Part shown: in pieces, positions 60,783 through 64,000 of the stretch
Layout: every line of letters begins with the position of its first letter
Numbering within the stretch: the stretch's first letter is position 1
Origin: Thalassovita sp.
GTDB taxonomy: Bacteria > Pseudomonadota > Alphaproteobacteria > Rhodobacterales > Rhodobacteraceae
Direction: 5' to 3'
DNA length: 64,000 nt
NCBI GenBank assembly: GCA_017792425.1
Contig: CP051233.1
Location: 1,150,402 to 1,214,401 of the forward strand
Notes under the pieces: model-generated
Databases searched by the model: none
Seen by the model: only the letters and a program-made list of their open reading frames with translations
What the model was told of the DNA's origin: nothing
Translations under genes and position numbers: made by a program

Positions 60783-61941
60783 TCTTAGGCGCTGTGATTT
60801 TTTCGATACGCTCATTCCACTTGCCCAATGCCTCGCGCTTCTCGTCCGCGTATGAATAGACATTGTAGATAGCGGCCACGCCCGAGACCACACCCGTTTT
60901 GTGGTTCAGCAGCGCCTCGGTCACGGGCTGCGGGACGCCCAGCATCGCCATGTTCGTGGACATCGTGCGGCGCAGGTCGTGAATGATCCACGGGGCCGAG
61001 CTTTCGGGAAGCGCCTTATCGAGTCGGGTCTTCAAGCGACCGAACCCCGAAATGGGCGTTTTACCTGTAGTTGTGAACACGTAGTCTGAATTGAAGAACC
61101 TCGGCGTCTTGCGCAACACCTCAACCATAGCGTCTGTGAGCGGAACAGTGTGCTGCTTGCCGTTCTTGGCGCGCTGCGAAGGCAGCGTCCAAAGGCGTTT
61201 TTCGAGGTCGATTTCCGGCCAAAGCATTTCAGCGACCTCGGCGCGTCTCTGGCCGCTGAGCATAAGGAACTTCATACAATCCCCGAAAGGATAGCCTTCG
61301 TCGCCAAAGACCTCCCACAGCGCGCCCAGCTCGTCGTCGGTCAGTACACGCTCACGCGACCGTTCCTTCGACAGCGGTTTCATCCCGGCAATGGGGGAGG
61401 CGTCGATCATGCCGCGCTCGACGCACCAACCCATCAAGTGCTTGAGGTGGGCCAGCGCACGGTTCGCGCTGACCGGCGCGGATTTGTGGATCTCGTCGCA
61501 GGCTTTTACGACATCGGCGCGCTTGATCTCGTCGATCCGTTTGCCGTGCAGGGCGGTGAACTTCGCCAGCAGGGCTTCCTTACGTATCCAATCGCGGTTG
61601 TGAACCTTGGCGTGCTTCTCGATATAGTCGGGGATCACGTCGCCCAGCGTGGGCTTCGTTTCGACCTCGACGCCGGTGCGATCCTCGAACCGTCCCGCCT
61701 CGATTTCGTAGAGGACCTGTCGCACCCGTTCGCGCGCCTCGGCCAGCGACACGACGCCGAACCGACCGATGGTCAGGCGACGCATCTTGCCGTTGATGCG
61801 CTTGTGCAGGCAGAACGTCTTGGTGCCTGACGTGCTGATGCGCAGGACGAGGCCCGGCATCAACTCGTCACGAAAATCGAGGCGCTTCGTCGGGTTGGGC
61901 TTCTGCCCCTCGATGAACTTGGAGGTGAGTTTGCGTTTCAT
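60748..61941 (-). CDS. tyrosine-type integrase, P4/DUF4102-like, of the second element
   Basis: A 397-aa integrase with the P4-type layout. The N-terminal DUF4102 arm-binding domain reads MPGLVLRISTSGTKTFCLH with IGRFGVVSLAEAR. The core-binding part is at about 90-180. The catalytic part has SGQRRAEVAEM (box I Arg), IIHDLRRTMSTNMA (His-x-x-Arg) and GVAAIYNVYSYADEKR (Tyr). All canonical residues are visible, unlike the island integrase at 40175. The start is the ATG at 61941. It is the first gene of the leftward module integrase-unknown-AlpA-primase. I could not find its attachment site. Confidence 0.9.
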   Translation of the reverse strand: MKRKLTSKFIEGQKPNPTKRLDFRDELMPGLVLRISTSGTKTFCLHKRINGKMRRLTIGRFGVVSLAEARERVRQVLYEIEAGRFEDRTGVEVETKPTLGDVIPDYIEKHAKVHNRDWIRKEALLAKFTALHGKRIDEIKRADVVKACDEIHKSAPVSANRALAHLKHLMGWCVERGMIDASPIAGMKPLSKERSRERVLTDDELGALWEVFGDEGYPFGDCMKFLMLSGQRRAEVAEMLWPEIDLEKRLWTLPSQRAKNGKQHTVPLTDAMVEVLRKTPRFFNSDYVFTTTGKTPISGFGRLKTRLDKALPESSAPWIIHDLRRTMSTNMAMLGVPQPVTEALLNHKTGVVSGVAAIYNVYSYADEKREALGKWNERIEKITAPKNDQQAERRHHA

Positions 61942-62215
61942 AAGCCCATGATAAGATGGGCGGACGAGCCACGTCAGGGACAATCCTAGATGCGTTGAGG
62001 CGAGATGACTCGCTCTGAACTGGCGGTCTGGTGAGCTTGGTGCTTTTGGACGGCTTCAATCTTGGTTGACTCTGTGTCGATATGCACGACCTTCTTCGGT
62101 TGCGTTTCAGAGCATAAGGCAGCGCCTGACGCCGTGTTTCATGTCTGCCAACAACAACCGGCACCAGATCGAGTAGTCTGGGGAAGGCCGAGGCGATTTT
62201 ACACTGGAGAGTGTG

Positions 62216-63220
62216 ATGCCATCTTTGGACCAATCGAATTTGCCAGTGGTCGATCAAGATCACCTGCTTGAAGTCTACGAAAACGAAATCGAAGTTGAAT
62301 ATCGAGGTGAGCGGTATCTCGTTCGCGATAACGGCGCGGGTTACCGCTTCAATGAATATCGAAAGCGCGCCCGTCCACTGGACAAAACCTGGACCTTCGG
62401 GCGCCAAAACCAAACAACTGGGTATCAGTATCTGTCGGGTGTCCCTGTTCACCGCATTGTTTGCTCTGCATTTCACGGCGAGCCGCCCACCCATCAGCAC
62501 GTGGTGGATCACATCGACACCAACCGAGCGAACAACCGACCGGAAAACTTGCGATGGCTGACGAGATTAGAAAACGCCCTGTTGAATGAGATCACCGCGC
62601 GACGCATTGAACTGGTCTACGGTTCAATCGAGGCTTTCCTAGCTGATCCGTCAAAGATCCAAAGTGAAGCTTCCTATCCAGACGTATCGTGGATGCGAAC
62701 TGTATCGAAAGACGAGGCCACCAAGACAAAGTCACGCTTCGAAGCGTGGGCACAAAGTGGTTCGGTTCCCAGTGGAGGCGCAATTGGTGAATGGCTGTAC
62801 GGTACTGCTGAACGTGCGGATTTCGAGCCGGACCCAGAAGAGTACGAGTCTCTCACCCCTTCGGTCATCCAAGTTCGCTGGCGGGTGCCAACGGAGTTTC
62901 CCGAATGCCCAACGGAAGTGACCGACGATGCGCTGGAGCGCTATGCAGAGAGCCTTGTGTTCGGAAGGGTGTTCGCACGAAATGACATCTACCAGAGCTT
63001 GGTGGTTCAACGATCTCTTGTCGAAGATGCATTGATCGTCCTGACCCACAACCCTGGCCCAAATGCGATCAAAGATTGGGCAGTCGCACAGATTTCCGTT
63101 CGCGGCGAGTTCTTCTACCACCGCAGTGAACACCAATATTTCTCGTTGCAGGGCGCGCTGAAGACGTTTTGCGAGCTGACCGGAGATAGTTACGAAGACT
63201 GTATGGATGACTACTGCTGA
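62216..63220 (+). CDS. HNH endonuclease domain protein
   Basis: A 334-aa protein. The N-terminal 150 residues form an HNH/AP2-like unit: VHRIVCSAFHGEPPTHQHVVDHID has the zinc/catalytic His set and NRPENLRWLTRLENALL the Asn-x-x-x-N-L-R-W part typical of phage and mobile HNH proteins. The remainder has no recognised domain. ATG 62216 follows GGAG at six bases, better than GTG 62213. It converges on the CHAT gene with 38 bases between stops. A nuclease effector is possible. Confidence 0.75.
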   Translation: MPSLDQSNLPVVDQDHLLEVYENEIEVEYRGERYLVRDNGAGYRFNEYRKRARPLDKTWTFGRQNQTTGYQYLSGVPVHRIVCSAFHGEPPTHQHVVDHIDTNRANNRPENLRWLTRLENALLNEITARRIELVYGSIEAFLADPSKIQSEASYPDVSWMRTVSKDEATKTKSRFEAWAQSGSVPSGGAIGEWLYGTAERADFEPDPEEYESLTPSVIQVRWRVPTEFPECPTEVTDDALERYAESLVFGRVFARNDIYQSLVVQRSLVEDALIVLTHNPGPNAIKDWAVAQISVRGEFFYHRSEHQYFSLQGALKTFCELTGDSYEDCMDDYC

Positions 63221-63258
63221 GCCGAAGGGGAAAGGGTGCTGATGACAACTGTTTGTGG

Positions 63259-64000
63259 CTACTGAAAGAACACGGGTGAAGCCCAATCGAAAATGTCACC
63301 TGGAGCGTTGAAGTTTTCAAAGCGTTCCATGATTTCGCCTTCGAACTGGTCTCGCAGCGCCGCAACACGTTGCTCCCAAGGTTCTCGAACTCGTTTTAGG
63401 GTTTCAGAAAATGCACCAAAATGGTCACTTTGCGCAGCGATCAACTCGGAACAAATTGTCAAACCAAAGGCTGAAGCCACTCGGGGCTCAACGGGCCAAA
63501 TGTGGGAAACAGCCGCTTGTGCTGGTGAGGCCAATGAAGGTGCGAGCCCCAGTTTTTGTATCCCACCCAAGCCATCTGAAACGCCGCCATCACAAATGTT
63601 CAAACAAAGAAGGCGCCTCCCTTCCTTTTCTGGGTGGAGGTCAACTAGGTCGTCTACAGTAACAACCTCACCCTGATTCACGAGGATTTTTGACGAACCG
63701 AGTTGCCAGTGGTCGAAAACTCCATGCCCAATTACATGAATGAAGTCATAGGCAGGATCGCGGTACATTGCCAAGAAGTCATCTCGACCACTCTCACGCC
63801 CAAGATAGACATGTGCATCGACACCGTGCCTTTGCAGAAACTCTGACGCAGAGGCCGCCTCCATTTCAGAATACAAATCATCACAAGAAGCCCAGATGGC
63901 TGCCCGCCGAATTCGGCGATCAGGAAGCGGCGTCCGTAGACTCGAACTCAAAGGCCAGCACTCATTCGCCTCCCGCGACAGTAGCGCTTGAAGCGGGTGG
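63259..64000 (-). CDS. CHAT-domain (caspase-like) protease, C-terminal part; N-terminus outside window
   Basis: The reading frame stays open to the right edge with no stop, so at least 246 residues of a longer protein are visible. The CHAT fold shows as YDFIHVIGHGVFD (His) and RRLLCLNICDGGVSDG (nucleophile Cys), with AAVSHIWPVEPRVASAFG after it, as in caspase-like CHAT proteases. Such proteases act as effectors in several bacterial immune systems, often fused to sensor repeats at the N-terminus, here out of view. TTG at 63951 is not the likely true start. Confidence 0.75.
   Translation of the reverse strand, partial: HPLQALLSREANECWPLSSSLRTPLPDRRIRRAAIWASCDDLYSEMEAASASEFLQRHGVDAHVYLGRESGRDDFLAMYRDPAYDFIHVIGHGVFDHWQLGSSKILVNQGEVVTVDDLVDLHPEKEGRRLLCLNICDGGVSDGLGGIQKLGLAPSLASPAQAAVSHIWPVEPRVASAFGLTICSELIAAQSDHFGAFSETLKRVREPWEQRVAALRDQFEGEIMERFENFNAPGDIFDWASPVFFQ

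Noticed and set aside
61942..62215. Attachment site or tRNA for the second integrase
   Set aside because: No tRNA and no copy of the tRNA-Phe repeat or other long direct repeat was found by eye here; the site may lie outside the window.

Overview
The window looks like the chromosome of a marine alphaproteobacterium of the Rhodobacterales (Roseobacter group). GC is high in the core (my impression, about 60 percent or more). The block hisD - UPF0262 - low-molecular-weight phosphatase - infA - maf - RNase E/G - yacG - tRNA-Phe, with murA and DUF2948 just before it, is an order I associate with this group. Family names come from motif reading only; nothing was searched.

Core part, 1-40058. The left edge holds the start of panC, then a dimethylglycine/sarcosine dehydrogenase, a small AhpD-like protein, a DUF938 methyltransferase and an ornithine/lysine/arginine decarboxylase. 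At 7022-15477 an eight-gene leftward cluster joins a Ser/Thr kinase, an FHA protein and a PP2C phosphatase to three dynamin-type GTPases (one degenerate), a roadblock-like small protein and an unknown protein. A leftward operon follows (25030 to 15740): xanthine dehydrogenase xdhA-xdhB-xdhC, then an ABC importer of the BMP/nucleoside type, closed by a clear terminator. Further right are a DUF6544-like protein, dnaE, tRNA-Thr, the murA-hisD block (with an apparent SnoaL/GNAT/nitrilase insertion), infA-maf-rng-yacG and a cytochrome P450.

Satellite element, 40086-50546. A 10.4 kb island sits in the 3' part of tRNA-Phe between perfect 50-bp direct repeats. It has an integrase, an AlpA-like protein, regulators and a RepA-type helicase, plus a set of head genes (terminase large subunit, HNH, HK97 major capsid, prohead protease, connector, portal). 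It has no tail, lysis or holin genes. This is the layout of a capsid-forming phage satellite (cf-PICI-like). An 11-bp-periodic G-rich iteron array lies next to the helicase gene.

Accessory part, 50547-64000. Beyond the second repeat is an AT-richer leftward three-gene operon: a TrlF-type PHP plus SMC-like ATPase, a probable PD-(D/E)XK-type protein and a proteasome-like Ntn hydrolase. I cannot match this combination to a named defence system. Small cargo genes follow (GIY-YIG, DUF2628, others), then a second satellite-like replication/integration module (Prim-Pol-helicase, AlpA, integrase) with a strikingly symmetric 44-bp dyad. The right edge has an HNH protein facing the C-terminal part of a CHAT (caspase-like) protease that runs off the window.

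The main candidates for something new are the kinase/FHA/PP2C-dynamin cluster, the capsid-forming satellite, and the TrlF/nuclease/Ntn-hydrolase operon.
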